Notes under the pieces: model-generated | The model's database searches: none | Seen by the model: the letters and a program-made list of their open reading frames with translations, nothing else | Told to the model about the DNA's origin: nothing | Assembly: GCA_946479745.1 (NCBI GenBank) | Contig: CAMLGZ010000018.1 | Coordinates: 1-64,000, forward strand | Source of the DNA: an uncultured Pseudoxanthomonas sp. | GTDB taxonomy: Bacteria; Pseudomonadota; Gammaproteobacteria; Xanthomonadales; Xanthomonadaceae | Direction: 5' to 3' | Length of the DNA: 64,000 nt | Position numbers and translations under genes: made by a program | Part shown: positions 55,078 through 64,000 of the stretch, in pieces | Layout: every line of letters starts with the position of its first letter | How positions within the stretch are numbered: the first letter of the stretch is position 1

Positions 55078-56571
55078 ATGCGTATCCCCCTCCCTATGCG
55101 CGGCCTGAAGCCGGCGCTTTCCGCATTGGCCATGGGCCTGCTGCTGGCCGGTTGCGCCAGCACCCACGGCCTGGAACCCAAGACCGCGTTGCGGGATGCG
55201 GACACTTTGTCTTCCGGTCGCAGCCTTTCCGCCAATGCGCTCAGCGCAGCCGATTTCCCGCGTCGGAACTGGTGGAGCGCACTCGGCGATCCGCAGCTCG
55301 ACGCACTGATCAACGAAGCCTTGCAAGGCACGCCTTCGCTTGAAGCCGCCGATGCGCGCCTGCGCAAGGCGCAAGCCCAAGCCGGGTTGGCCGATGCGGC
55401 ACGCAAACCGACCCTCAGCGCGAGCGGCCAGTATTCGGGCGTGCAATTGCCCGAAACGCTGGCGCCCGAACCATTGGGCGGTTCGTACATCGGCAGCACG
55501 GTGCTGATGCTGAACTTCAAGTACGGACTGGATCTGTGGGGCGGCAAGCGCGCGCAGTTCGAAGCCGCCGTCGGTCAGGCCAAGGCGGCCGAAGTCGATG
55601 CGCAGGCCGCGCGTCTGACGCTGTCTTCCAATATCGCCCGCACCTATGTCGCGCTGGCCCAGGCTTATGCCGCACTGGATGTAGCCACGCGCGAACACGA
55701 ACGTGCGACGCATCTGCGCAGCCTGGGCGAACAACGGGTCAAGGCAGGCCTGGACAACCAGTTGCAGCTACGCCAGGCCGAAAGCACCATCGCCAGCGCC
55801 GAGCAGCAGGCGCAAGCCGCGCAACAGCAGATCGACATGGCGCGCACCGCGCTGGCTGCATTGCTTGGCCAGGGGCCGGACCGTGGACTGGCGATCACTC
55901 GCCCGACTGTGTTGCAAGCAGGCACTCCAACGGTGCCGCAGGTGCTGCCCAGCGAATTGCTGGGACATCGCCCGGACGTGGTGGCCGCGCGCTGGCGCGT
56001 GGAAGCCGCAAGCCGCGGCATCGATGCCAGCAAGGCCTCATTCAAACCCAGCATCAACCTCAGCGCGATCGTGGGCCTGGCTTCGGGTGGGCTCTCGGAT
56101 CTGTTCAGCAGCGACGCGTTGCTGGGTCTTGGAGGCCCTGCCATCAGCCTGCCGATTTTCGACGGCGGACGTCTGCGCGGCCAACTGGACGCCAGCGATG
56201 CGGATTACGACCTGGCCGTCGCCGACTACAACCAGTCCTTGGTCGGCGCGCTGCACGAAGTCACCGATGCGCTGCAGACCGCGCGTTCGCTGGATCAGCA
56301 GATCGAAACATCGCAACGAGCGCTGACTGCCGCCAAGTCGGCCTGGGATCTTGCGCAAACCCGCTATCGCGCCGGCCTGGGCACGCAACTCGACGTTCTG
56401 GCCGCACAGCGCCCGCTGTTGCAACTGGACCAGCAGATCGCGGCGCTGCAGGCACAGCGACTTAATGCAGACATCGATCTGGATCGCGCCCTGGGCGGCG
56501 GTCTGGTTCTTGAACAACCCCTTCCTGAACAACCCCGTACCCCCATTGCCAACACCACGGCCACGCCATGA
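55078..56571 (+). CDS. Outer-membrane efflux lipoprotein (OprM/NodT family)
   Basis: 497 residues. Lipoprotein signal with L-L-A-G-C (GLLLAGCASTHG); two OEP repeats with helical hairpins (DAVLRKAQAQAGLADAARKP-like and AESTIASAEQQAQAAQQQID), and the typical GHRPDVVAARWRVEAAS and LSLPIFDGGRL-like motifs. A trimeric TolC-like channel. Four bases after the regulator; four-base overlap with the adaptor gene. Confidence 0.94.
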   Translation: MRIPLPMRGLKPALSALAMGLLLAGCASTHGLEPKTALRDADTLSSGRSLSANALSAADFPRRNWWSALGDPQLDALINEALQGTPSLEAADARLRKAQAQAGLADAARKPTLSASGQYSGVQLPETLAPEPLGGSYIGSTVLMLNFKYGLDLWGGKRAQFEAAVGQAKAAEVDAQAARLTLSSNIARTYVALAQAYAALDVATREHERATHLRSLGEQRVKAGLDNQLQLRQAESTIASAEQQAQAAQQQIDMARTALAALLGQGPDRGLAITRPTVLQAGTPTVPQVLPSELLGHRPDVVAARWRVEAASRGIDASKASFKPSINLSAIVGLASGGLSDLFSSDALLGLGGPAISLPIFDGGRLRGQLDASDADYDLAVADYNQSLVGALHEVTDALQTARSLDQQIETSQRALTAAKSAWDLAQTRYRAGLGTQLDVLAAQRPLLQLDQQIAALQAQRLNADIDLDRALGGGLVLEQPLPEQPRTPIANTTATP

Positions 56572-57770
56572 CTTCCCAAATCAATCCTGAAGCCTCCACT
56601 CCCGCCGCCGCGCCCGCCGCGCCGAAGAACAGCAAACGCAAACGCGCGCTGGCCATCGTCGCGCTGCTGGTGATCGTCGGCGCCATCGCATGGCTGGCGT
56701 ATTACCTGATGTATGCGCGCTGGCACCAGGACACCGACGATGCCTACGTGCAGGGCAACGTGGTCAGCATCGTGCCGCAGACCAGCGGCACGGTGATCAG
56801 CATCGATGCGGACGACGGCATGAAGGTCGAAGCCGGACAAGCGCTGGTGCACCTGGACGCCAACGACGCGCAGGTCGCCTACGACCAGTCGGTGGCGAAT
56901 CTGGCCGGCACCGTGCGCCAGGTCCGTGGCTTCTACAGCAGCGTCGATGCCGGTCAGTCCGATCTGCGCGCACGCGAAGTCGCAGTGGCGCAGGCGCGCG
57001 CCGATGTCGCCCGCCGCAGCGGCCTGGTCGCCAGCGGCGCGGTTTCCAGCGAAGAGCTGGCGCATGCGCGCGATGTGCTCGCCGCGGCCGAAGCGGCGCT
57101 GGGCAGCGCGCGCGGCAGTCTGTCGCGCAGCCGCGCGCTGGTCGATGCAACCACTTTGTCCAAGCAACCGCAGGTGCAGGTGGCCGCTTCGCAACTTCGC
57201 CAGGCGTATTTGAACCTGCAGCGTTCGGCCATCGTCGCGCCGGTTTCCGGTTACGTGGCCAAGCGCCAGGTACAACTGGGCCAGCGCGTACAGCCCGGCA
57301 CCACGCTCATGACCATCGTGCCGCTGGAACAGGTGTGGGTGGAAGCAAACTTCAAGGAAACCCAACTGGGCCACATGCGTATCGGCCAGCCGGTCGAAGT
57401 GCATGCCGACCTGTACGGCAGCGACGTCGAATACAACGGCAAGGTCGCCGCGCTGGGACTGGGCACGGGCAGCTCCTTCTCGCTGTTGCCGGCGCAGAAC
57501 GCCAGCGGCAACTGGATCAAGATCGTGCAGCGAGTGCCGGTGCGCATCGAACTCGACCCGAAGCAGCTTGCCGAGTACCCACTGCGCCTGGGCCTGAGCA
57601 TGAGCGTGGATGTAGCCGTGCGCGACCAGGCCGGCCCGTCGCTGGCGCTCGCGCGCAAGGACGTCAAGCCGGTGCTGGCCACGCTTGCCTACAAACAGCA
57701 GTTGGCCGACGCAGATGCGTTGATCACCCAGATCGTTCAACAGAACCTGCCCGCCTCCGCACGCAACTGA
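56568..57770 (+). CDS. EmrA/HlyD-family membrane fusion protein
   Basis: 400 residues. One N-terminal membrane helix (ALAIVALLVIVGAIAWLAYY), TDDAYVQGNVVSIVPQTSGT (lipoyl half motif), a helical hairpin, and the second lipoyl part AIVAPVSGYVAKRQVQLGQR. Links the MFS pump to the outer-membrane channel. Next gene starts eight bases after. Confidence 0.95.
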   Translation: MTSQINPEASTPAAAPAAPKNSKRKRALAIVALLVIVGAIAWLAYYLMYARWHQDTDDAYVQGNVVSIVPQTSGTVISIDADDGMKVEAGQALVHLDANDAQVAYDQSVANLAGTVRQVRGFYSSVDAGQSDLRAREVAVAQARADVARRSGLVASGAVSSEELAHARDVLAAAEAALGSARGSLSRSRALVDATTLSKQPQVQVAASQLRQAYLNLQRSAIVAPVSGYVAKRQVQLGQRVQPGTTLMTIVPLEQVWVEANFKETQLGHMRIGQPVEVHADLYGSDVEYNGKVAALGLGTGSSFSLLPAQNASGNWIKIVQRVPVRIELDPKQLAEYPLRLGLSMSVDVAVRDQAGPSLALARKDVKPVLATLAYKQQLADADALITQIVQQNLPASARN

Positions 57771-57777
57771 TCCGCAC

Positions 57778-59370
57778 ATGGCCACCATCGCAGCAGAGGA
57801 AGAAAGCTACGGCCTGCCGGTGACGCCGGAGCCGGCGGCCAAGCCGTTCGCACCGCCGAATCTGGCGCTGACCACCATTGGTCTGGCGCTGGCTTCGTTC
57901 ATGCAGGTGTTGGACACCACCATCGCCAACGTTTCGTTGCCGACCATCTCCGGCAACCTGGGTGCCAGCTCCAATCAGGCGACCTGGGTCATCACTTCGT
58001 TCGCGGTGAGCAATGCCATCGCCCTACCGCTGACAGGCTTCATGGTCCGCCGCTTCGGCGAGCGCAAGGTGTTCATGTGGGCCACGCTGGCCTTCGTCAT
58101 CGCTTCATTGCTGTGCGGCCTGGCCAACAGCATGGGCCTGCTGGTCGCCGCGCGCGCGCTGCAGGGTTTCGTCTGCGGTCCGATGTATCCGGTGACGCAG
58201 GCATTGCTGATCTCCATCTATCCACCGCAGAAACGCGGACAGGCGATCGCGCTGCTGGCCATGGTGACGGTGGTCGCGCCGATCGCCGGGCCCATCCTGG
58301 GCGGCTGGATCACCGACAACTATAGCTGGGAATGGATTTTCTTCATCAACATTCCCATCGGCATCTTCTCCAGCATCGTGGTCGGTCGGCAGCTCAAGGG
58401 CCGCCCGGAAAAACTCGAACGCCCGAAGATGGACTACATGGGCCTGTCGATGCTGGTGCTGGGCGTGGGTGCGCTGCAGATCCTGCTGGACCTGGGTAAC
58501 GACGAGGACTGGTTCAACTCCACCAAGATCGTGGCGCTATCGGTGATCGCCGCAGTCGCGCTGACCGTGTTCGTCATCTGGGAACTCACCGACAAGGACC
58601 CCATCGTCAATCTGCGTCTGTTCCGCCACCGCAATTTCGCGGCGGGCACTGCGGCCATGGTCATGGCCTATGCCGCATTCTTCGCCGTCGGCCTGCTGGT
58701 GCCGCTGTGGCTGCAACGCAATCTGGGCTATACCGCCATCTGGGCGGGTTTCGCCAGCGCGCCCATCGGCATCCTGCCGGTGTTGCTGACGCCGTTGGTG
58801 GGCAAGTACGCCACCAAGATGGACCTGCGCTGGCTGGCTACGTTCGCCTTCATCGTCATGGCCGCGACCAGCTTCTTCCGCTCGGGATTCAACCTGGACG
58901 TGGATTTCGAACGCGTGGCCATGGTGCAGCTGGTACAAGGACTGGGTGTGGCCCTGTTCTTCATGCCGGTGCTGACCATCCTGCTGTCCGATCTGGAACC
59001 GCATGAACTCGCGGCAGGCTCGGGGCTGGCGACCTTCGTGCGCACCTTGGGCGGCAGCTTCGCCGCCTCGTTGACCACCTGGGCATGGAGCCAGCGCACC
59101 ACCATCCATCACGCGCAGTTGACCGAACACATTTCCGCTTACGATCCGGCCACCATGCAAACCGTGGAAACGCTGGGTCGCGGAGACGTGCAACGCGGCG
59201 CGGTAGTACTGAATCAGATGATTTCGCAGCAGGCCACGCAGATCGGCTTCAACGAGATCTTCCATCTGCTGGGCATTCTGTTCCTGGTGGTTATCCTGTT
59301 CGTCTGGTTCGCCAAGCCGCCGTTCGCGGCGAAGATGGGCGGTGGCGCTCCCGCTGGCGGCGGGCACTGA
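57778..59370 (+). CDS. EmrB/QacA-type MFS drug efflux pump (DHA2)
   Basis: 530 residues with 14 predicted transmembrane segments. Motif D1 LDTTIANVSLPTISGNLGAS, motif A GRRFGERKVFM-like (VRRFGERKVFMWATL), and motif C APIAGPILGGWITDNYSWEW. Proton-driven export of drugs or phenolics. Last gene of a MarR-OM-EmrA-EmrB operon. Confidence 0.96.
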   Translation: MATIAAEEESYGLPVTPEPAAKPFAPPNLALTTIGLALASFMQVLDTTIANVSLPTISGNLGASSNQATWVITSFAVSNAIALPLTGFMVRRFGERKVFMWATLAFVIASLLCGLANSMGLLVAARALQGFVCGPMYPVTQALLISIYPPQKRGQAIALLAMVTVVAPIAGPILGGWITDNYSWEWIFFINIPIGIFSSIVVGRQLKGRPEKLERPKMDYMGLSMLVLGVGALQILLDLGNDEDWFNSTKIVALSVIAAVALTVFVIWELTDKDPIVNLRLFRHRNFAAGTAAMVMAYAAFFAVGLLVPLWLQRNLGYTAIWAGFASAPIGILPVLLTPLVGKYATKMDLRWLATFAFIVMAATSFFRSGFNLDVDFERVAMVQLVQGLGVALFFMPVLTILLSDLEPHELAAGSGLATFVRTLGGSFAASLTTWAWSQRTTIHHAQLTEHISAYDPATMQTVETLGRGDVQRGAVVLNQMISQQATQIGFNEIFHLLGILFLVVILFVWFAKPPFAAKMGGGAPAGGGH

Positions 59371-59375
59371 GCTTG

Positions 59376-59452
59376 TTGTAGGAGCGACGCGAGTCGCGAA
59401 GCCCTCGGTCTATCCGTCCAGACGAGCTTCGCGACTCGCGTCGCTCCTACAA
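59376..59452. repeat. 27-bp perfect inverted repeat (TGTAGGAGC family)
   Basis: TTGTAGGAGCGACGCGAGTC... (59376-59402) with an exact complement at 59426-59452 and a 23-base loop. Lies between the convergent emrB and radA genes, overlapping neither; could terminate both. Confidence 0.88.
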
Positions 59453-59456
59453 GGGC

Positions 59457-60836
59457 TTATTCGGACGCGGCTTCCAATGCATCGGACAATCGCTCCACCG
59501 CGATCACTTCCATCGCTTTGAACGCACCCGACTTCGGCGCATTGCCCTTGGCGACGATCGCCCGTTTGAATCCGTGGGTGGCTGCTTCGCGCAATCGCTC
59601 TTCGCCATTGGGTACAGGCCGTATTTCTCCAGACAAGCCCACCTCACCGAAGGCGATGGTCTTCTCAGGCAACGGCTTGTCGCGCAGCGAAGACAACACC
59701 GCCAGCAGCACCGGCAGATCTGCAGCGGTTTCCTGCACGCGGATGCCTCCGACCACATTGACGAACACGTCCTGGTCGCTGGTAACGATGCCGCCGTGGC
59801 GATGCAGCACCGCCAGCAGCATCGCCAGACGATTCTGTTCCAGCCCGACCGCCACGCGGCGCGGATTGGACAACGGCGATGAGTCCACCAGCGCCTGTAC
59901 TTCCACCAGCAAGGGGCGCGTGCCCTCGCGGGTGACCATCACGCAGCTGCCGGGCTGCTGCGTGCTGCCGCCGGACAGGAAGATGGCGGACGGGTTGGGT
60001 ACTTCTTTCAGCCCCTTCTCGCCCATCGCGAACACACCCAGCTCATTGACCGCGCCGAAGCGGTTCTTGAAAGCACGCAACACGCGAAAACGGCTGCCGC
60101 TTTCGCCTTCGAAATACAACACCGCATCGACCATATGCTCGAGCACGCGCGGGCCGGCGATACCGCCTTCTTTGGTAACGTGGCCGATCAGGAACACGGC
60201 GGTGCCGGTCTCCTTGGCGTAACGCACCAGACGCGCTGCGCTTTCGCGCACCTGGCTGACCGAACCCGGCGCGGCGGTCAGCGAATCGGTCCACAGCGTC
60301 TGCACCGAATCGGCGACGATCACCTTGGGTTGCGCTGCGACGGCATGGTCCAGGATCTTCTCGATCCCGGTTTCAGCCAAGGCCCGCAACCCATCCATCG
60401 GCAGCCCCAGACGCAACGCACGGCCCGCCACCTGCGCCAGCGACTCCTCACCAGTCACGTAAAGGGAAGGCAAGGTCTGCGACATCTGCGCCATCGCCTG
60501 CAGCAACAAGGTCGATTTGCCGATGCCCGGGTCGCCGCCGACCAGCACCACCGCGCCCTCGACCAACCCACCACCCAGCACGCGGTCGAACTCGCCGATT
60601 CCGGTGGAAACGCGCGCTTCCTCGCTGCTGCGCACGTCCTTGAGTGCGGTGATCTGAGGCGCTTCCAGTTTGCCGGCCCAGCCGCTGCGCCGGGACGCCG
60701 CGGGTGCGCCGGCGGCCGGCTCCAGTACGATTTCGGACAAGGTGTTCCAAGCTCCGCACTCGGCGCACTGACCCTGCCATTTGTTGTGTTCGGCGCCGCA
60801 TTCGCTGCAGACGTAGGCGGTCTTGCTCTTGGCCAT
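59457..60836 (-). CDS. radA: DNA repair protein RadA
   Basis: 459 residues. C4 zinc finger (CSECGAEHNKWQGQCAECGA), Walker A GGDPGIGKSTLLLQ, the RadA-specific KNRFG (FKNRFGAVNELG), and a C-terminal Lon-like domain. DnaB-like helicase activity in branch migration. Full family length. Confidence 0.97.
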   Translation of the reverse strand: MAKSKTAYVCSECGAEHNKWQGQCAECGAWNTLSEIVLEPAAGAPAASRRSGWAGKLEAPQITALKDVRSSEEARVSTGIGEFDRVLGGGLVEGAVVLVGGDPGIGKSTLLLQAMAQMSQTLPSLYVTGEESLAQVAGRALRLGLPMDGLRALAETGIEKILDHAVAAQPKVIVADSVQTLWTDSLTAAPGSVSQVRESAARLVRYAKETGTAVFLIGHVTKEGGIAGPRVLEHMVDAVLYFEGESGSRFRVLRAFKNRFGAVNELGVFAMGEKGLKEVPNPSAIFLSGGSTQQPGSCVMVTREGTRPLLVEVQALVDSSPLSNPRRVAVGLEQNRLAMLLAVLHRHGGIVTSDQDVFVNVVGGIRVQETAADLPVLLAVLSSLRDKPLPEKTIAFGEVGLSGEIRPVPNGEERLREAATHGFKRAIVAKGNAPKSGAFKAMEVIAVERLSDALEAASE

Positions 60837-60931
60837 GATGTTTTCGTTCGGCGATCCCAGCGCACAGGATAGACGCGCGCTATCGCGCAGGGCGAGACTT
60901 GCGCCGGGCGAACCCGGCTTCGTCAGCCCTG

Positions 60932-63436
60932 TCAGGCCATCCGCAGGGCGGCCCGGGTGACGACTTCGGCGTCCTGCTGCTGGGTCAGCGCGGAATTCCG
61001 CGTTTGCTCCTGCCGGGCGCTCGCTTCCGCCATCTGCTGCGTGCTTTGGGCCAACGGGGTATTCAGACCCTGCACGGTGTCCACGCTGGCACGCTGGTGG
61101 GCGGGATCGTCCAGCCGCCCTTGCACCGCGAAAGTAACCTTGGCATCGCCGCTCATCACCACGTGATCGATACCGCGCATGCCCTGCTCCTTGGCAGCGA
61201 CGGCCAGATGGCCGCTCAGTTGGTCGCTGCGCAAATCGGAGGTGCGGTTGTGTGTGGCATCGATGGCGTGAACGCCGCGCGCGGCATCGCGGAACAGGGA
61301 ATGATCGGGGTGGTTCTGATCGTTGAGCAGCACGCCTTTACCTGGTGCGGGTTGCGGCAGGCCCTCCGTCTGCTTCGGTGGCGCGAATCGCGATTCTGTC
61401 GCCGGCGACTGTTCGCCGGATTGCCTGGCCGGCGCCGGTTGCATCAGCTGCTTGACCGCAGAGTGTTCAAGCGACTGGGTCCGCGCATCCAGGCTCGGTA
61501 TCACCGTCTCTGTCATCAGATGCCGTTGGGTGGCCTCACCGCCCGCTCCCGACCCATGCTTGATGGCGGCCCCCGTCCGCCAGGCGTTCATTAGTCCACC
61601 GGGACCGAGATAGGTGGCTTCCGCGGCAATGACGCCGCCAACGCCCGCGCCGGTGACGGCCAGGGCCGTGGGTGCGTGCCCAGTCAGATTGCGCACTCCA
61701 CGACCGGTCTGGCCCAGGGCCTGGTCGATATTGGCGCCGACACGCTCGGCGGATTTGCGCAGATCTGCGCCGGTTTGATTCGAGGCCTGTTCCAGCGCCT
61801 GCGCACCCTGGGCTGCGACATGCCTGATGGTGTTTGCGTCGTGTCCGGCATGACCCAGCGATCCTTTGGCCTGCGCGATTTTGATATCGCAGTACGCTGC
61901 CGTGGCCTGGTCGCGCCGATCCGCTTCCTTGCCAAGGCCTGGCGCGATCTTGTCGGCGAAAGGCAGATGGCTTGCGGCCCGCAGAATGGCATTGCTGGTT
62001 TCGTTGCCCCAGCGCTGGGTCACGCATTGCGCCATCGGCACCGAGGCTTCCAGGTATCCGGTCGCCATACGCACTTGTGCGACCACCTCGCCACCGGCGC
62101 GCACCTGCAAGCCCGACACTTTTCCGAACGTCTGCGCACCGAGTTCGGCGGCCTGACCCGTGACCTTGCCGCCTACCCGGTAGCCATCACCCAGGGTATC
62201 CAGAGCAACATCGGTAACCTTGCCGCCAGCAGCGACCGCTTCGCCGGCCCGCTTTCCAACATACGCCCCCGCCACCGCCCCGCTAAGCACGTTCAACAGC
62301 GGCCCTGCGTCCTTGGCCACTTCGCTGATCGCAGGTTCTTTGGGCCGGTCTATGAGATTGCCCTGCGCGTCCCGCATTTTGGCTTCAAGCACGGGTTGTA
62401 CCTGACCGGCCGCGGTAGGTACCTGCTTCAAGGTCTTGCTTCCGGAATGCTCGGCAAGATAGTCGATCAGACCCAGCGCATCCTGCTGGGCTTGCTTGCT
62501 ATGGGGCAGGACTTCACCCAACTTGGTGACCAACAATTGCCGCGCTTCCGGCAGGCGCGAAACGTCGGCAGCCATGGTGGCCACCGCACCCATCTGCATC
62601 CGTTGCAATGCATCCATGCGGCCGATCATGGCTTGGCCGTCGGTTAGGACTTCGCCTTTGACTTGGTAGGCCGTCACTGTTTGATCAGTATCTACAACTG
62701 TAAGGCCGTGTTTTTCGGCGTAACGTTGCGGCGTTGCGGGATTCAGTCCTGAGGAATTGAAGGTAATTGCAGGAATGCCTGTCACCGCAGAAGCGGCCGA
62801 GCCCTGCCCTCCACCTAGCGAATGTCCAGCTATCTCGAATCCTGGGCCATAATCTTTCTGAAAACGAACGGCCAATTCCATTGCCCGGTTGTAGTAATCG
62901 CTTTCCAGCCCCGCACCCTGAAGACCGTTATTCAGCCAATCTTCTGCTGCCGACTCTCGAATAATTTCCTTTCCGTCGCTGTCATGCGCGACTACGGACC
63001 CATTGGAACCCTTGTAACAAACGATTGGCTTGGCTTCAGGACCATAGACACGAGGATCGGGCAAATAGATCTCGGCACGAAAATTGGAATCGTCAGGTTG
63101 CAAATATTGCTTGACCTGCTTATCGGTCCAATTCACGCCTGCCTGACGTAGAAGTTCCGGGTACTCACTGGCGCGTATCCAACCTAACGTTATAGAAGGA
63201 CGGTGGGCCGCCGATTCGTAGACATCATCCGTTACCCCCGCAACGTCCCGGACATGATATTGCCGCTCCAAGGCATCGGCCTGATGAGCAAGCTGCATGT
63301 CGCCGGATTGTGCCGACTGGACGCGCATAGCCGACAGCAATTCGTTCTGCTGCTGCACCTGCAGTATCTTCTCCTCCAGCGTCCGCGGATCCTGGGACGG
63401 GAGTAGTGGCCCTACAGTTACAGTGGGCGTGGTCAT
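60932..63436 (-). CDS. XVIPCD-domain lipase, putative type IV secretion antibacterial effector
   Basis: 834 residues. N-terminal alpha/beta hydrolase with lipase class 3 pattern: PIVCYKGSNGSVVAHDSDGK and the nucleophile Ser206 in EIAGHSLGGGQGSAAS. Middle part Gly/Ala-rich. C-terminal ~120 residues are an XVIPCD domain: LNDQNHPDHSLFRDAARGVH, GMRGIDHVVMSGDAKVTFAV and VQGLNTPLAQSTQQ, then a Gln-rich end. XVIPCDs are recognised by VirD4 of the xanthomonad T4SS. So a phospholipase delivered into rivals is likely. ATG 63436 has AAGGAG. No T4SS genes in the window. Confidence 0.9.
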   Translation of the reverse strand: MTTPTVTVGPLLPSQDPRTLEEKILQVQQQNELLSAMRVQSAQSGDMQLAHQADALERQYHVRDVAGVTDDVYESAAHRPSITLGWIRASEYPELLRQAGVNWTDKQVKQYLQPDDSNFRAEIYLPDPRVYGPEAKPIVCYKGSNGSVVAHDSDGKEIIRESAAEDWLNNGLQGAGLESDYYNRAMELAVRFQKDYGPGFEIAGHSLGGGQGSAASAVTGIPAITFNSSGLNPATPQRYAEKHGLTVVDTDQTVTAYQVKGEVLTDGQAMIGRMDALQRMQMGAVATMAADVSRLPEARQLLVTKLGEVLPHSKQAQQDALGLIDYLAEHSGSKTLKQVPTAAGQVQPVLEAKMRDAQGNLIDRPKEPAISEVAKDAGPLLNVLSGAVAGAYVGKRAGEAVAAGGKVTDVALDTLGDGYRVGGKVTGQAAELGAQTFGKVSGLQVRAGGEVVAQVRMATGYLEASVPMAQCVTQRWGNETSNAILRAASHLPFADKIAPGLGKEADRRDQATAAYCDIKIAQAKGSLGHAGHDANTIRHVAAQGAQALEQASNQTGADLRKSAERVGANIDQALGQTGRGVRNLTGHAPTALAVTGAGVGGVIAAEATYLGPGGLMNAWRTGAAIKHGSGAGGEATQRHLMTETVIPSLDARTQSLEHSAVKQLMQPAPARQSGEQSPATESRFAPPKQTEGLPQPAPGKGVLLNDQNHPDHSLFRDAARGVHAIDATHNRTSDLRSDQLSGHLAVAAKEQGMRGIDHVVMSGDAKVTFAVQGRLDDPAHQRASVDTVQGLNTPLAQSTQQMAEASARQEQTRNSALTQQQDAEVVTRAALRMA

Positions 63437-63564
63437 ACACGGCTCCTTGCCTTGGGTTGACACGACAATCAACGCTGTTCAACCTGCCACTGCCCGCTGC
63501 CCGTGTCAATCGCACGTACCTTTAGGTGGATGGGCATCGCTGCAACAAGAAGGGAAATCGAGCA

Positions 63565-64000
63565 ATGTCACGGAATAGATATTTGTGCGCTTTTGGTAAC
63601 CTCACATTAGCGTTGCTGCTATCCGTCACTCTGACGGCATGCCACGCGCAGTCCTCGCATGAAACCGCTGTTACACGCGTTCCTGCCAGCAACTACTTTC
63701 AGGGCAAGGCGCTCGAGTTGGCCGAAGCAGTCGACCGCAACGGTGCGGCCGATGTCCGACGATTAATTAAGCAAGAAGGCGTCAACCCGGATGTGATCTT
63801 CGACGAGAGCGCCATGCCCATGGTGGCTTGGCCGGTGTTCAACAAGAACCTTCCGGGCTTGAAGCTACTGCTGGACAACGGTGCCGACCCCAATGCGCGT
63901 CGCATCGATTCGCAACGCCCGAGCGGGCAACAGCGCAACAATGCGTTGGTCTTTGCGGCGGGCGATGCGGACTCGCGTTATCTCGCCATGTTGCTCGACT
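63565..64000 (+). CDS. Ankyrin-repeat lipoprotein, partial (candidate immunity protein)
   Basis: At least 145 residues, runs off the right edge. MSRNRYLCAFGNLTLALLLS with lipobox L-T-A-C; two ankyrin-like units follow (ALELAEAVDRNGAADVRRLI, then NLPGLKLLLDNGADPNARRI). It is divergent from the lipase effector, 128 bases between starts. Ankyrin lipoproteins of this kind neutralise lipase effectors of T4SS/T6SS in the periplasm in described systems, so immunity is the first guess. Confidence 0.82.
   Translation, partial: MSRNRYLCAFGNLTLALLLSVTLTACHAQSSHETAVTRVPASNYFQGKALELAEAVDRNGAADVRRLIKQEGVNPDVIFDESAMPMVAWPVFNKNLPGLKLLLDNGADPNARRIDSQRPSGQQRNNALVFAAGDADSRYLAMLLD

Overview
The window is chromosomal DNA of a GC-rich gammaproteobacterium, most likely Lysobacteraceae (Xanthomonadaceae, e.g. 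Lysobacter, Luteimonas or Pseudoxanthomonas-like). This rests on the block lexA-recA-recX-alaS-csrA, a perfect xanthomonad-type LexA operator (TTAGTAGTAATACTACTAA), an effector with a C-terminal XVIPCD domain (the secretion signal of the xanthomonad antibacterial type IV system), and many perfect palindromes ending in TGTAGGAGC, which are common in this family. No rRNA, phage genes or CRISPR array were seen.

Layout. 0.2-7.9 kb and 20.6-29.8 kb hold the two halves of an exopolysaccharide locus: Wzx-type flippase, acyltransferase 3, GT4, asparagine synthetase-like amidotransferase and methyltransferase on the left; ACP, acyl-CoA ligase, NadE-like ATP pyrophosphatase, GNAT, NodB deacetylase, GT2, polyprenyl-phosphate sugar transferase and a secreted beta-helix protein on the right. 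Between them lies a ~12 kb accessory segment: a secreted two-gene RHS system whose large protein ends in an M23 peptidase and is followed at once by a lipoprotein gene. Downstream on the same strand is a degraded series of RHS-tail remnants, each joined to an intact small lipoprotein or membrane-protein gene and cut off at palindromic repeats. A REP-associated tyrosine transposase (RAYT) and several of its deletion derivatives sit among them. A PQQ-type sugar dehydrogenase closes the segment.

30-44.9 kb is housekeeping: tRNA-Arg, tRNA-Ser, csrA, alaS, recX, recA, lexA, pncC, a TonB-dependent receptor, mutS and katG. 45.1-48.7 kb holds a DUF937 gene, hslR and then a small integron-type gene-cassette array with four attC-like sites, all cassettes on the + strand, no integrase in view and an attI-like left end. 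48.7-54.4 kb is the conserved rplS-trmD-rimM-rpsP operon, a class IV aminotransferase, ffh and a CcsA-like membrane protein.

54.5-59.4 kb is a MarR-regulated EmrAB/OprM-type efflux operon with a promoter overlapped by a perfect inverted repeat. It is followed by radA and, at the right edge, an XVIPCD lipase effector divergent from an ankyrin-repeat lipoprotein that runs off the window (probable immunity gene).

The most interesting part is 8.1-18.8 kb: it looks like an RHS polymorphic-toxin locus in which successive toxin-tail and immunity-like modules have been displaced and fragmented at REP-type repeats.
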